Program-made: the position numbers and the translations under genes
Assembly (NCBI RefSeq): GCF_900115825.1
Contig: NZ_FOXW01000010.1
Span: 1 to 43,096 of the forward strand
Origin: Desemzia incerta
Lineage (GTDB): Bacteria; Bacillota; Bacilli; Lactobacillales; Carnobacteriaceae
Direction of reading: 5' to 3'
Length of the DNA stretch: 43,096 nucleotides
Part shown: positions 1 through 9,117 of the stretch, in pieces
How the letters are laid out: the number at the start of each line of letters is the position of its first letter
Numbering within the stretch: the first letter of the stretch is position 1
The notes under the pieces: model-generated
Databases searched by the model: none
What the model was told of the DNA's origin: nothing
What the model saw: the letters and a program-made list of their open reading frames with translations, nothing else

Positions 1-94
1 ATTCCAGTATGAAAAAAAGCCATGCATGACAACTGTCATACATGGCACAAAGAATTTTGTTTATTTGCCTGTCTACTTGACAGGGGGCAGTTCA
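1..94 (-). mobile_element. End of an IS3-family (IS150-group-like) insertion sequence, partial
   Basis: Read on the minus strand, this segment begins TGAACTGCCCCCTGTC and is identical base for base to 43002-43095 on the plus strand. The TG start, the ACTG-CCCC core and the GACA that follows resemble the terminal inverted repeats of the IS150 group of the IS3 family; the family is inferred from that pattern because no transposase lies in the window. The element runs off the left edge. It sits 24 bases beyond the pnp stop codon. It holds a 28-base hairpin (19-46) followed by seven T in the inward direction. Confidence 0.7.
12..46 (-). terminator. Hairpin terminator inside the IS end, downstream of pnp
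   Basis: On the minus strand a 12 to 13 base-pair stem (one G.U pair) is followed by seven T. It faces transcripts entering the element from outside, so here it would end pnp transcription. The same hairpin is at 43050-43084 on the plus strand. Hairpins of this kind near IS ends are known to shield a transposase from read-in transcription. Confidence 0.7.
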
Positions 95-118
95 ATCATC
101 CAGTAAGGCTTCATTGTT

Positions 119-2257
119 TTAGTTAGTTGTTGTTTCTGTTTCGTTAGATTCTTGTTGTTCTTCTTCCATCAATACTCTGTGAGAAAGATTGATACGACCT
201 TGACGATCGATTTCAATGACTTTGACTTTCAGAGAGTCGCCAACGTTTACGACATCTTCTACTTTAGCCACACGTTTAGTATCTAATTGAGAGATGTGCA
301 CCAAACCGTCTTTTCCTTTAGCGATCTCAACAAAAGCACCAAATTTTTCAACGCGTTTTACAGTACCATCGTAAACTTGACCAACTTCAATTTCTTTCGT
401 CAATTCTTCGATGATTTCTTTTGCACGTTGGATCATTTCTGCATTATCTGAAGCAATGCTGACTTTACCGTCTTGATCAATGTCGATCTTAACGCCAGTT
501 TCTTCGATAATAGCATTGATTTGGTCTCCACCGCGTCCAATAACGACTTTGATTTTTTCTGGTTTGATTTGCATCATTTCAATTTTCGGAGCGTATTTGC
601 TCAATTCTTTGCGCGGTTCAGAGATAGTAGATACTAATTCATCTAAGATTTCTAAACGAGCCTTTTTAGCTTGAGTCAATGCTTCCGTTAAAATTTCTTG
701 AGTGATTCCTTGGATTTTGATATCCATTTGTAATGCTGTGATTCCTTCGGCTGTTCCAGCAACTTTAAAGTCCATATCGCCTAGGTGATCTTCCAACCCT
801 TGGATATCCGTTAAGACAGTATGGTTGCTTCCGTCGCTGACCAATCCCATTGCAATACCAGCAACTGGAGCTTTAATAGGTACACCAGCATCCATCAACG
901 CTAAGATTCCTGCACAGATACTTGCTTGAGAAGAAGAACCATTTGATTCTAAAACTTCTGAAACCACACGAATCATGTAAGGGAAATCTTTTTCATTAGG
1001 GATAACTTGAGCCATAGCGCGTTCACCTAAAGCCCCATGTCCAATTTCACGTCTTCCTGGTGCGCGGCCACGGCCTGTGCTACCAACTGAGAATTGCGGG
1101 AAATTGTAATGGTGGATAAATCGTTTGCTTTCTTCAATACCTAAGCCATCGATAATTTGGTGTTCTCCAAGAGGCGCTAGAGTCGCAATAGACAATGCTT
1201 GTGTTTGTCCACGTGTAAACAAACCAGAACCGTGAGCTCTTGGTAAAACACCTGTTTCTGAAGCTAATGGACGAATCTCATCGATTTTACGACCATCCGG
1301 ACGGATTTTTTCTTCCGTAATCAAACGGCGTACTTCATCTTTTTCAAGATCTTCAACGATTTTTTTCACTTCTTTGTTGATACGAGCTGCTTCATCATGA
1401 TCAGCGTATTTAGCTTCAAAGAAAGCAATAGCTTCTTTTTTCACTGCTTCAGTTTGTTCAGCGCGTTCTTGTTTATCAAAGATTTGAATCGCATTTACCA
1501 TTTTTTCTTTGTAAGCTGCTTGTACTTCTTCTTGTACATCTGCATCTACTTCTAATAATAGGACTTCCATTTTTTCTTTTCCAACAGCTGCTTGGATTTC
1601 TTCTTGGAAAGCCACTAATTTTTTGATTTCTTCATGACCGAACATCAATGCTTCCAACATACCTTCTTCAGATACTTCTGCAGCACCACTTTCAACCATG
1701 TTGATCGCTGTTTTTGTTCCAGCTACCGTTAATTGAATATCCGACTCTTCGTCTTGTTGAACCGTTGGGTTGATGATCAATTCACCGTTTACACGTCCAA
1801 CGTTTACTCCTGCAATAGGTCCGTTAAATGGAATGTCAGAAACCACTAAAGCCAAAGATGATCCAAGCATAGCTGCCATTTCTGGAGAGCAGTCTTGTTC
1901 CACTGACATAACTGTATTAGTGATTTGTACCTCATTACGGAATCCATCTGCAAACATAGGACGAATTGGGCGGTCAATCAAACGAGCAGTCAATGTAGCA
2001 TTTTCACTAGGACGGCCTTCACGTTTGATGAATCCTCCTGGGATTTTACCTACTGCATACATTTTTTCTTCGTAGTTTACTGTTAATGGAAAGAAATCTA
2101 CATCCATAGCATCTTTGCTGGCTACAGCAGCTGTTAAAACAACTGTGTCTCCATAACGAACCAAAACGGCCCCATTTGCTTGTTTGGCTAACTGTCCTAT
2201 TTCAACTGTTAAAGGGCGTCCGCCAAGTTCAGTTGTAAAAACTTGTTTTTCTGTCAT
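119..2257 (-). CDS. pnp: Polyribonucleotide nucleotidyltransferase (PNPase)
   Basis: This 712-residue protein is a phosphorolytic 3'-5' exoribonuclease acting in mRNA decay and RNA quality control. Two RNase PH-like domains flank an alpha-helical domain. The second carries the phosphate-site region [12 protein letters not shown] and the catalytic region with [16 protein letters not shown] domain with a GRGG loop and an S1 domain follow, then a short acidic, Glu/Thr-rich tail. The chosen ATG at 2257 has a good ribosome site (AAGGAG) eight bases upstream; an in-frame upstream start at 2287 lacks one. The gene follows rpsO, the usual order, with a hairpin terminator between them and a long stem-loop in its own leader (2303-2355). 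The length is normal for the family. Confidence 0.97.
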   Translation of the reverse strand: MTEKQVFTTELGGRPLTVEIGQLAKQANGAVLVRYGDTVVLTAAVASKDAMDVDFFPLTVNYEEKMYAVGKIPGGFIKREGRPSENATLTARLIDRPIRPMFADGFRNEVQITNTVMSVEQDCSPEMAAMLGSSLALVVSDIPFNGPIAGVNVGRVNGELIINPTVQQDEESDIQLTVAGTKTAINMVESGAAEVSEEGMLEALMFGHEEIKKLVAFQEEIQAAVGKEKMEVLLLEVDADVQEEVQAAYKEKMVNAIQIFDKQERAEQTEAVKKEAIAFFEAKYADHDEAARINKEVKKIVEDLEKDEVRRLITEEKIRPDGRKIDEIRPLASETGVLPRAHGSGLFTRGQTQALSIATLAPLGEHQIIDGLGIEESKRFIHHYNFPQFSVGSTGRGRAPGRREIGHGALGERAMAQVIPNEKDFPYMIRVVSEVLESNGSSSQASICAGILALMDAGVPIKAPVAGIAMGLVSDGSNHTVLTDIQGLEDHLGDMDFKVAGTAEGITALQMDIKIQGITQEILTEALTQAKKARLEILDELVSTISEPRKELSKYAPKIEMMQIKPEKIKVVIGRGGDQINAIIEETGVKIDIDQDGKVSIASDNAEMIQRAKEIIEELTKEIEVGQVYDGTVKRVEKFGAFVEIAKGKDGLVHISQLDTKRVAKVEDVVNVGDSLKVKVIEIDRQGRINLSHRVLMEEEQQESNETETTTN

Positions 2258-2302
2258 TATTTGTTCTCCTTTTTTATCGAGAACCATTGATATCCCAGCA
2301 AT

Positions 2303-2355
2303 CTACTAAACAAATGTCAGTATTTAAAGTTTAAACGCTCACATTTGCATAGTAG
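2303..2355 (-). promoter_or_regulatory. Long stem-loop in the pnp 5' leader
   Basis: Arms 2303-2317 and 2341-2355 pair at 14 of 15 positions (one mismatch, one G.U), enclosing a 23-base loop. The structure ends about 46 bases before the pnp start codon. There is no T-run after it, so it is not a terminator. By analogy with the RNase III-cut leader stem of Escherichia coli pnp it may serve autoregulation; that role is inferred. Confidence 0.5.
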
Positions 2356-2464
2356 GATAACGGATACTTCAATGTTCTCTGTGTGTAGTAAGCAAAATCA
2401 ATTTGCTTTTAAAACATGAATAAGCTCATCGCCGATTCACTCTTAAAACGGGCTGCATTTTCTC

Positions 2465-2498
2465 AATAAAACAAGCGAGATTCCTAAGAACCCCGCTT
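2465..2498 (-). terminator. rpsO terminator
   Basis: An 11 base-pair stem with loop TTAG (2473-2498, two or three G.U pairs) is followed on the minus strand by GTTTTATT. It lies 21 bases past the rpsO stop codon and could also attenuate read-through into pnp. Confidence 0.65.
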
Positions 2499-2519
2499 TA
2501 GAAAATAGACAAACGGATC

Positions 2520-2789
2520 TTAACGACGTAAGCCTAAGCTTTGGATTAATTCACGGTAACGAGCAACATCTTTGTTACGTAAGTATGCTAACAAGTTACG
2601 ACGGTGACCGATTTTTTTCATCAATCCACGGTAAGAATGGTGGTCTTTTTTGTGAGTACGTGCATGCTCATTTAAGTGGTTGATTTCTTCAGTCAATACA
2701 GCAATTTGTACTTCTGGAGAACCAGTATCTCCTTCGTGTCTTGCGTATTGAGTAATGATTTCGTTTTTGCGTTCTTTAGAAATAGCCAT
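2520..2789 (-). CDS. rpsO: 30S ribosomal protein S15
   Basis: This 89-residue protein is the standard length for S15, which binds the central domain of 16S rRNA early in assembly of the 30S subunit. The sequence shows the family signatures [32 protein letters not shown] and the C-terminal RNNLLAYLR-like helix. The ATG follows an AGAGGTG ribosome site. The gene has its own promoter (2884-2912) and a leader that folds into a candidate S15-binding structure (2816-2861). It lies between uvrB and pnp; rpsO before pnp is a widely conserved pair. Confidence 0.97.
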   Translation of the reverse strand: MAISKERKNEIITQYARHEGDTGSPEVQIAVLTEEINHLNEHARTHKKDHHSYRGLMKKIGHRRNLLAYLRNKDVARYRELIQSLGLRR

Positions 2790-2815
2790 TTCTAAACACC
2801 TCTTTCTGTTTTTTT

Positions 2816-2861
2816 CCTTTTACTGAGTAGTCGTTGGTGACTCGTACAACCAAGTAAAAGG
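2816..2861 (-). promoter_or_regulatory. Candidate S15 autoregulatory leader RNA
   Basis: An 8 base-pair outer stem CCTTTTAC/GTAAAAGG (2854-2861 with 2816-2823) encloses two competing inner pairings (TTGGT/ACCAA and GAGT/ACTC). It lies just upstream of the rpsO ribosome site. S15 represses its own translation through leader structures in several bacterial groups; this exact fold has not been matched to a known class. Confidence 0.45.
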
Positions 2862-2883
2862 TACGTGCTTATCGCACATCTAA

Positions 2884-2912
2884 ATATTACAGAACTTTAT
2901 TCTAAAATGCAA
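2884..2912 (-). promoter_or_regulatory. rpsO promoter (sigma-A type)
   Basis: On the minus strand TTGCAT (2907-2912), a 17-base spacer and TAATAT (2884-2889) lie upstream of the rpsO leader structure. Confidence 0.6.
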
Positions 2913-2931
2913 GTACTAATGTTGTTAATCC

Positions 2932-2953
2932 TGTTATTTCATTTGAAATAACA
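2932..2953. repeat. 22-base perfect inverted repeat after uvrB
   Basis: TGTTATTTCA, two bases, TGAAATAACA. It lies just beyond the uvrB stop codon. No T-run follows on the minus strand, so it is at best a weak terminator or a 3'-end stabiliser. Confidence 0.5.
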
Positions 2954-2961
2954 ACGGACTG

Positions 2962-4947
2962 TCAAATGTTGTATTCTGCTCTGATTTCTAAAATCGTATC
3001 TCTTAAATTGGCGGCTTTTTCAAAGTCTAATTCTTTGGCTGCGGCTCTCATTTCCAACTCCATCGTTTCAATCAGAGTGATTCTGTCTTCTCGGTTTAAT
3101 TTAGAGATTTGAGCTACAGAAATCTCTTTCTCTTCTTCAACTGCGGTGGTGATCGAAATCAAATCGCGCACTTCTTTTATGATTGTTTTTGGTACGATTC
3201 CATGTTCTTCATTATATTTCATTTGCACTGAACGACGTCTTTCTGTTTCATCGATCGCATACCGCATAGAGTCTGTTATCTTATCTGCATACAAAATAAC
3301 TTTCCCATTTTCATTACGAGCTGCTCTCCCGATCGTTTGAACCAATGAACGTTCACTTCTTAAGAAACCTTCTTTGTCAGCATCAAGGATTGCTACCAAT
3401 GATACTTCCGGCACATCCAGCCCTTCTCTCAGCAAGTTGATACCAATTAGGACGTCAAATACGCCTAAACGCAAGTTACGAATGATTTCTGTTCTTTCCA
3501 ACGTTTTTACATCACTGTGCAAGTACTCTACTTTTAAGCCGATTTCTTTCAGATAGTCTGATAAATCTTCGGACATTTTCTTTGTCAATGTCGTGATGAA
3601 GACTCGCTCATTTTTCTCAATGCGTTCATTTATTTCCCCAATCAAATCATCGATTTGTCCTTCGATTGGATGGATCTCAATCACAGGATCCAACAACCCA
3701 GTCGGACGAATGATTTGTTCTACAACACCGTTTGTCCGCTCCAACTCGTAAGGTCCTGGAGTAGCAGAGATATACATGATTTGATTGACATGTTTCTCGA
3801 ATTCTTCTAATCGCAAAGGTCGGTTGTCTAATGCACTGGGCAACCGGAATCCATGATCGATCAGTTGTTGCTTTCTCGCTTGGTCACCATTGTACATCCC
3901 GCGTATTTGCGACATGGTAATGTGAGACTCATCCACGACAAATAAAGAGTCATCTGGAAAGAAATCTAACAATGTATAAGGTGCTTCTCCAGGTTTTCTT
4001 CCATCCATATGTCTGGAATAGTTCTCAATACCTGGGCAATACCCCATTTCCAATAACATTTCAATATCGTAATTGGTTCGTTGTTCCAAGCGCTGAGCTT
4101 CCAATAGTTTATTTTCCGCTCTCAATTCTTTTAGTCTGGCATCTAATTCTGCTTGGATGGTATTTACTGCATGACGAGTTTGTTCGTCATTCGCCACGAA
4201 GTGAGTTGCAGGGAAGACGGCTACGAATCCTACATCTGCTTTAACCTCACCCGTCAGTACATCTACTTCTCGAATGCGCTCGATCTCGTCTCCGAAAAAC
4301 TCGATTCGAACAGCTTCACTATCTCTGGAAGCCAAGAAAATTTCGACAATGTCTCCACGTACACGAAAACGGCCACGTTGAAAATCAATGTCATTCCGCT
4401 CAAATTGCATATCGATCAGTTTCCGCAACATATCGTCTCGGCTGATTTCCATTCCGACCCTTAGAGATAAAACAAATTCTTTATAATCTAACGGGTTGAC
4501 CAATCCATAAATACACGATACTGAAGCGACTACAATAACATCTCGTCGTTCAATCAATGAACTTGTCGCAGAGTGACGCAACTTATCGATTTCATCGTTT
4601 ACACTGGCTTCTTTTTCAATAAATGTATCCGTTTGAGGCACATACGCTTCAGGTTGATAATAATCATAATAACTAACGAAATACTCTACTGCATTATTTG
4701 GGAAAAATTCTTTGAACTCACTATATAATTGACCCGCCAACGTCTTGTTATGGGCAATAACCAAAGTTGGTCGGTTTACTTCTTGAATAACGTTGGATAC
4801 AGTAAATGTTTTTCCTGTACCGGTCGCACCAAGTAACGTCTGTTCTTTGACACCTGCGTTGAGTCCTTCGACCAATTGTCTAATCGCTTCAGGCTGATCC
4901 CCGCCAGGCTGATATTGAGAAACTAATTCAAACTGTTTTTCTGCCAT
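2962..4947 (-). CDS. uvrB: Excinuclease ABC subunit B
   Basis: The 661-residue UvrB is the damage-verifying helicase-like subunit of nucleotide excision repair; it is loaded by UvrA and recruits UvrC. The Walker A motif GATGTGKT is at residues 40-47, the beta-hairpin region [17 protein letters not shown] follows at about 95, the DESH box is near residue 340, and a C-terminal UVR motif ([12 protein letters not shown]) ends the protein. The ATG follows GTGAGGAGATC, a good ribosome site. A LexA box lies inside its promoter (5006-5017), so SOS control is expected. uvrA is not in the window. Confidence 0.97.
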   Translation of the reverse strand: MAEKQFELVSQYQPGGDQPEAIRQLVEGLNAGVKEQTLLGATGTGKTFTVSNVIQEVNRPTLVIAHNKTLAGQLYSEFKEFFPNNAVEYFVSYYDYYQPEAYVPQTDTFIEKEASVNDEIDKLRHSATSSLIERRDVIVVASVSCIYGLVNPLDYKEFVLSLRVGMEISRDDMLRKLIDMQFERNDIDFQRGRFRVRGDIVEIFLASRDSEAVRIEFFGDEIERIREVDVLTGEVKADVGFVAVFPATHFVANDEQTRHAVNTIQAELDARLKELRAENKLLEAQRLEQRTNYDIEMLLEMGYCPGIENYSRHMDGRKPGEAPYTLLDFFPDDSLFVVDESHITMSQIRGMYNGDQARKQQLIDHGFRLPSALDNRPLRLEEFEKHVNQIMYISATPGPYELERTNGVVEQIIRPTGLLDPVIEIHPIEGQIDDLIGEINERIEKNERVFITTLTKKMSEDLSDYLKEIGLKVEYLHSDVKTLERTEIIRNLRLGVFDVLIGINLLREGLDVPEVSLVAILDADKEGFLRSERSLVQTIGRAARNENGKVILYADKITDSMRYAIDETERRRSVQMKYNEEHGIVPKTIIKEVRDLISITTAVEEEKEISVAQISKLNREDRITLIETMELEMRAAAKELDFEKAANLRDTILEIRAEYNI

Positions 4948-4994
4948 ATGATCTCCTCACTTCTGCATAACTCGCAAACCAAAGTTCTCTATTT

Positions 4995-5023
4995 ATTCTA
5001 TCATTGAACATATGTTCTTACAA
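4995..5023 (-). promoter_or_regulatory. uvrB promoter
   Basis: TTGTAA (5018-5023), a 17-base spacer and TAGAAT (4995-5000) on the minus strand. The spacer holds a complete LexA operator, so repressor binding would cover the polymerase site. Confidence 0.7.
5006..5017. promoter_or_regulatory. LexA (SOS/DinR) operator
   Basis: GAACATATGTTC is a perfect palindrome matching the Gram-positive SOS box GAAC-N4-GTTC. It fills most of the spacer of the uvrB promoter. Confidence 0.85.
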
Positions 5024-5112
5024 GCAAGAGAGCGTGGATCCTAAAAGGAACTGATGAAGTATTCACAAAAATGAAACTTTAATGGCAGGTGATTGTTTAA
5101 GACTCTTAACAG

Positions 5113-5163
5113 TCAAAAAAAACTCTTTTGATCAGAACAATCTGATCAAAAGAGTTTTTTTGA
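5113..5163 (-). terminator. Second, symmetrical terminator hairpin between rpsT and uvrB
   Basis: A near-perfect stem of more than 20 base pairs with loop ACAA is flanked by A8 on one side and T7 on the other, so it can work in both directions. It follows the shorter rpsT terminator and isolates the SOS-controlled uvrB promoter from rpsT read-through. Confidence 0.75.
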
Positions 5164-5197
5164 TGGTAAACAACTGGCATTCTCGCTTCTTAAGCAA

Positions 5198-5224
5198 CAA
5201 AAAAGAGCCTGGACGACCAGACCC
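5198..5224 (-). terminator. rpsT terminator
   Basis: An 8 base-pair stem with loop TCGT (5205-5224) followed by six T on the minus strand, starting 12 bases after the rpsT stop codon. Confidence 0.75.
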
Positions 5225-5235
5225 GATTTAGTGGA

Positions 5236-5490
5236 TTATTTAGCTAATTTAGCTGATAAACGAGATTTATCGCGAGCTGCTTTGTTTTTGTGAATTAATC
5301 CTTTAGATGCAGCCATATCAATTGCTTTAACTGCGTTGTTGTACAAAGCGTTTGCATTGCTGTCTCCAGCTGCAGCTGCTTGTTCAAATTTTTTCACAGC
5401 AGTACGCATTGAGCTTTTTTTAGTATTGTTTTGAACTGCTGATTTTTCGGCAGTACGAACACGTTTAATTGCTGATTCGATGTTTGGCAT
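5236..5490 (-). CDS. rpsT: 30S ribosomal protein S20
   Basis: This 84-residue, Lys/Ala-rich helical protein is S20, a primary 16S rRNA-binding protein. It shows [17 protein letters not shown] at the N-terminus and the conserved [19 protein letters not shown] at the C-terminus. The start is preceded by GAGGGGTG. It has its own promoter (5555-5583) and two downstream terminators, so it is a single-gene unit. It follows holA on the same strand, whereas in Bacillus subtilis the two genes converge. Confidence 0.97.
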   Translation of the reverse strand: MPNIESAIKRVRTAEKSAVQNNTKKSSMRTAVKKFEQAAAAGDSNANALYNNAVKAIDMAASKGLIHKNKAARDKSRLSAKLAK

Positions 5491-5554
5491 TTAGTACACC
5501 CCTCTTTCCATGTATAACAACTAAAATAATTGTAAAATTATTTCAACATCGTTT

Positions 5555-5583
5555 ATTATACCGGATGAAACTGCTGAATGCAA
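5555..5583 (-). promoter_or_regulatory. rpsT promoter
   Basis: TTGCAT (5578-5583), a 17-base spacer and a consensus TATAAT (5555-5560) on the minus strand. Confidence 0.75.
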
Positions 5584-5629
5584 TATTAAACTGTAAAGTT
5601 TTTTTACTTGATAGGAGAGAAGTTTCTTT

Positions 5630-5650
5630 CAAAAACCGTCCTATCGGTTC
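5630..5650 (-). terminator. Weak holA terminator overlapping its stop codon
   Basis: AACCG/CGGTT stem with the holA TAG in the loop, followed by a short T-run on the minus strand. The stem is only five base pairs, so efficiency is doubtful. Confidence 0.4.
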
Positions 5651-6675
5651 GCCATTCCTTGTGCAAACTGCAAAACAAACAATTCGAATTGCATTTTCCG
5701 ATCTCCTTGACCTGTTTTCAAGCGATATTCTGCTTCTATTAGTCCTTCAAAGGCTTGAGTCAACGTTTGTTCATTATACTTCTTGATTTGCTGACTGGCC
5801 AACTTTACCCGATAAGGATGTACTTTTAGTGTTTGCCCTATTTCATTTTGTTGGAAGCCTTGTTTGGATAAAATCATGACTTGGATCAATAAACGGAATT
5901 GACTGGTCATAATGGCGTTTATTTTGATCGGGTCTTCTTTTTGCAGCAATAAATCTTGGTACAAATCCAATGCCGGTCCAACTTGTTTTTTCAAGACCAT
6001 TTCGTTTAAAGCAAAGATATTTTGTTCTAAAGATCTGGATATCAATTCTTCCACTGCAGGCTTAAGAATTTTCTTAGTCTCTAATGCATATAAAAAGAGT
6101 TTAGGCAATTCTCCAATAGCCGTTGTCAGATTAGCATCAGTCAATTGAATCATCAGGTCAAAAGCCTCCGGAGTGATCGTATACCCTTCGTTGGCGATGG
6201 TGTCTTTCAAATATTTTCTTGTATCTTGTTCAGACATTGCTGCTATATCGATGAATGCAGCGGATTTTTTCAATTTTTTAACGACTTTTTTCCGCTGATC
6301 CAACTTCTCGTACGGTGCGAAAAAGACTAATACGGTTGAGGGAGATGGATGGTCCAAGTAATCCATCAAGCCATCAATGTCATGTTCTACTTTTTGTTTT
6401 GTTTTTTCTCCCGTTAAGAAAGCTGGTCGATTCACAAACACCAAACGTCTGTCGCCAAAAAAAGGAATGCTTTCTGCATCATTCAGTACTGTGCTCAAAG
6501 GTGTTTCTTCCATATCAAATGAACTAAAGTTCAAATCCATTTCATCAGGGGAAAGCACATTGGCTATAAAAGCTTTCCTTAAATTATCTGCCAAATAAGC
6601 TTCTGTCCCTAAAACCACATATACAGAAGAAAATTCTTTTTTATTGATTTTCGCTAGTTCAGTTGTATAGTTCAA
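5641..6675 (-). CDS. holA: DNA polymerase III subunit delta
   Basis: HolA is the clamp-loader delta subunit, which opens the beta sliding clamp. The N-terminal region holds SSVYVVLGTEAYLADN, the degenerate nucleotide-fold start of this family, and the C-terminus carries the helical collar domain (KINAIMTSQFRLLIQ, HPYRVKLA). I chose the TTG at 6675 (344 residues): a purine-rich GTGGGGAAG precedes it and the N-terminus then has family length. The longest frame starts at another TTG (6732) with no ribosome site. It follows comEC closely, as in Bacillus, so the competence transcript probably runs into it. Confidence 0.9.
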   Translation of the reverse strand: MNYTTELAKINKKEFSSVYVVLGTEAYLADNLRKAFIANVLSPDEMDLNFSSFDMEETPLSTVLNDAESIPFFGDRRLVFVNRPAFLTGEKTKQKVEHDIDGLMDYLDHPSPSTVLVFFAPYEKLDQRKKVVKKLKKSAAFIDIAAMSEQDTRKYLKDTIANEGYTITPEAFDLMIQLTDANLTTAIGELPKLFLYALETKKILKPAVEELISRSLEQNIFALNEMVLKKQVGPALDLYQDLLLQKEDPIKINAIMTSQFRLLIQVMILSKQGFQQNEIGQTLKVHPYRVKLASQQIKKYNEQTLTQAFEGLIEAEYRLKTGQGDRKMQFELFVLQFAQGMANR

Positions 6676-6750
6676 CTTCTTCCCCACTTTCCATATCCTC
6701 TTAATCGTACAAATTGAATCCTTAGAAAGCAAGTATATTTTTACTGTTGT

Positions 6751-9117
6751 TCAAAACTTTTCATCTTCTAACAAAATCGTTCGAAAATCCATGGAGTGCC
6801 TTTTGGGTTCAAACGGAAAGTATTGGTAATGAACAGCTCCATTTAAATCTGTACGAAAAACCTTAAGATTTTCACTCTCAAGCAAGTCAATTACCTCATC
6901 GTGAGGATGTCCAAATTGATTCGCTTTTTTAACAGAGATCAATGCGATTTCTGGATCAATTTGGCGAATAAAGCTTTCACTAGAAGAAGTATGGCTTCCA
7001 TGATGCCCCACCTTCAACACATCAACCTTTAAATTAGGGTACTCATCCAACAGTTTCTGCTCTTCTTCTACGCCTAAATCACCAGTAAATAACCATTTGT
7101 ATGCTCCAATTTGACCATACAATACTAGCGAATCTTTATTTTCCCCTTCTCCAGCTTCAAATGGCCATAGCACATACAAAAAAGAATTCACTTTAACAGG
7201 AGCTTTCTTGTCAGCCACTACGCTTGTCAAAGTGACGGATTGTTTTTGCAAAATTTTCGCTGTTTCCCTAAAAAGATCTTTTTTTTCTGTACCTGTCGGG
7301 AAAACCACTTCTTCAATCTTTACTCCCTCAGCAATTTCTTTCAATGCTTGAATGTGGTCAGCATCACCATGAGTTGCAAAAACAGTGGTCAACTTCCTGA
7401 CTCCTTTAGCTTTTAACAGCGGTAAAACATGTCGATTAGCGACTGTTGAAGGAGATTCTTTCTGCATCCACGTCTCTTCTGTCCCGAACGAAATCATTCC
7501 TCCTGTATCAATCAAATGATTGCCTTGACCAAAAGGTTCCTTGATCAAAAAAGCATCTCCTTGTCCAACATCTATCATCACTACCTCGCCAAATGGAGAA
7601 TAGGTTTGATATTGGACAGCCATTAAAAAAACAGCAGCAGCTCCAAACAAAGCTTTCTTCCGGTGTTTCCTTGTTTCTAAAGACATAAACCATAGAATCA
7701 AAGCCATACAAAAAATCCCCATTAAAAACAACGGGATCCTTCCGGTTACGATAAGGTTAAACGGGATTTTTGAGAGCCGTGAAGCAATCCATTCAGGAAA
7801 AGACAGCACAGTCTCGAAGATGTTAAGCAGCAGTTCAAAAAGTATCGTGCCTGATATCAGAAAAGAAAGAGCTAGGTAGATCATTAACGGAATCAATACC
7901 CATGAAAAGAACGGGATGAATAAAAGATTCGCTATCGTTCCAATCCAAGGAAACTCAAAAAAGTGAAACATTAAAACCGGAGTTGAAGCGACAGTCATCA
8001 CAAATGAAATCAGCAGATTTTGCGTCCAATAATTGTACCGCGACACCAAAAAAGTCTTAGAAAACAGCACCAGCAGCAAACTCAATCCATAACTCAATTG
8101 AAACCCTACACTGCTGATTTGATAAGGGTCTATCATCAATGCTGCAATCAACGTCATGGACCACACATCAAGAGTAGAAATTCGAATACTGAATCGCGCA
8201 GCACTCAACGCAATAAAACTGGCTACGACAGCTCTAAAGGGACTCGTGCCCCAGCCAATCAAACTGCCGTAAAAGAAAAGAATAGGCACTAAAATGAAAT
8301 AACTAGACTCTTTGGTCATACCTGCTCTCAATAATAGATACGAAAAAATGGAAAATAAGAATTGTATATGTAGTCCAGAGATACTCAACAGATGAAGCAA
8401 TCCCATATCTTTGAATTGTTGCAACAGCTCTGTCTCGAAAGCACCAACGTCGCCTAACAAGAGCGTCTTCATATAATCACCTATTTTAGGCGTCATCGTC
8501 TGATCGATATGTTCCATCAACCGTTCCTTTATAGCCGATAAGGAATAATTTTCCCAAAACGTATGGCTATTATGGTTTGGCAGAACTGCTAATTGATCAG
8601 CTGATAAAATCCAATGTACACGTTTGTTAAATAAAAATTGTTTGTAATCAAACAAATATTGATTCCGATTCTTTTCAGGGCTAGACAACTCTCCTTCAAC
8701 GATCAATTTTTGCTTATGATGTTGAGACTGCCACCAGTCTTTTTCTGCTAAAGAATCTATATAATAGAATACAACCACTTTTTCTGACAGTTTTTTTTGC
8801 TCAGCAGTTTCTTTGACGACTCCGTAAAACTGCAATTGGTTTCCATCATATTTCACTTCGTCCATTTGCAGCTCAATTAAGAATTTTCCTGAACTCTCAA
8901 CAAGCGCGGTATCATTGTCAGATTGATGGACACTAGTAAAACAGGCTACACACCCTCCAATAATCAGTGAAGTGAAAAAAATTGATTTCTTTTTTAGCCT
9001 ATACAACCGCAGGAAGAAGTAACTGGTCATGCCAATGGCTAACCAATGTCCTCCACTCAACAGGGTACATACAAGAAGGAAAGAAAACAAAGCAGGATAA
9101 ACAAAGTATCCTCTCAA
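6751..9117 (-). CDS. comEC: DNA internalisation protein ComEC/Rec2
   Basis: This 788-residue membrane protein forms the channel for single-stranded DNA uptake in natural transformation. An N-terminal membrane segment and a DUF4131-type domain are followed by the multi-pass competence domain (LLSISGLHIQF, a run of hydrophobic segments to about residue 480). A C-terminal metallo-beta-lactamase domain carries HGDADH near residue 580 and GHHGSHTSS, and may be the nuclease. The start is a TTG lying directly after the comEB TAG, so the two genes are translationally coupled; no clear ribosome site is visible. The frame is intact, which suggests retained DNA-uptake function. Confidence 0.95.
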   Translation of the reverse strand: MRGYFVYPALFSFLLVCTLLSGGHWLAIGMTSYFFLRLYRLKKKSIFFTSLIIGGCVACFTSVHQSDNDTALVESSGKFLIELQMDEVKYDGNQLQFYGVVKETAEQKKLSEKVVVFYYIDSLAEKDWWQSQHHKQKLIVEGELSSPEKNRNQYLFDYKQFLFNKRVHWILSADQLAVLPNHNSHTFWENYSLSAIKERLMEHIDQTMTPKIGDYMKTLLLGDVGAFETELLQQFKDMGLLHLLSISGLHIQFLFSIFSYLLLRAGMTKESSYFILVPILFFYGSLIGWGTSPFRAVVASFIALSAARFSIRISTLDVWSMTLIAALMIDPYQISSVGFQLSYGLSLLLVLFSKTFLVSRYNYWTQNLLISFVMTVASTPVLMFHFFEFPWIGTIANLLFIPFFSWVLIPLMIYLALSFLISGTILFELLLNIFETVLSFPEWIASRLSKIPFNLIVTGRIPLFLMGIFCMALILWFMSLETRKHRKKALFGAAAVFLMAVQYQTYSPFGEVVMIDVGQGDAFLIKEPFGQGNHLIDTGGMISFGTEETWMQKESPSTVANRHVLPLLKAKGVRKLTTVFATHGDADHIQALKEIAEGVKIEEVVFPTGTEKKDLFRETAKILQKQSVTLTSVVADKKAPVKVNSFLYVLWPFEAGEGENKDSLVLYGQIGAYKWLFTGDLGVEEEQKLLDEYPNLKVDVLKVGHHGSHTSSSESFIRQIDPEIALISVKKANQFGHPHDEVIDLLESENLKVFRTDLNGAVHYQYFPFEPKRHSMDFRTILLEDEKF

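Noticed and set aside
1-94. Window ends as CRISPR or as a circular-element overlap
   Set aside because: The two ends are inverted, not direct, copies, so they are not a circularisation overlap; there is no repeat-spacer pattern anywhere in the window.
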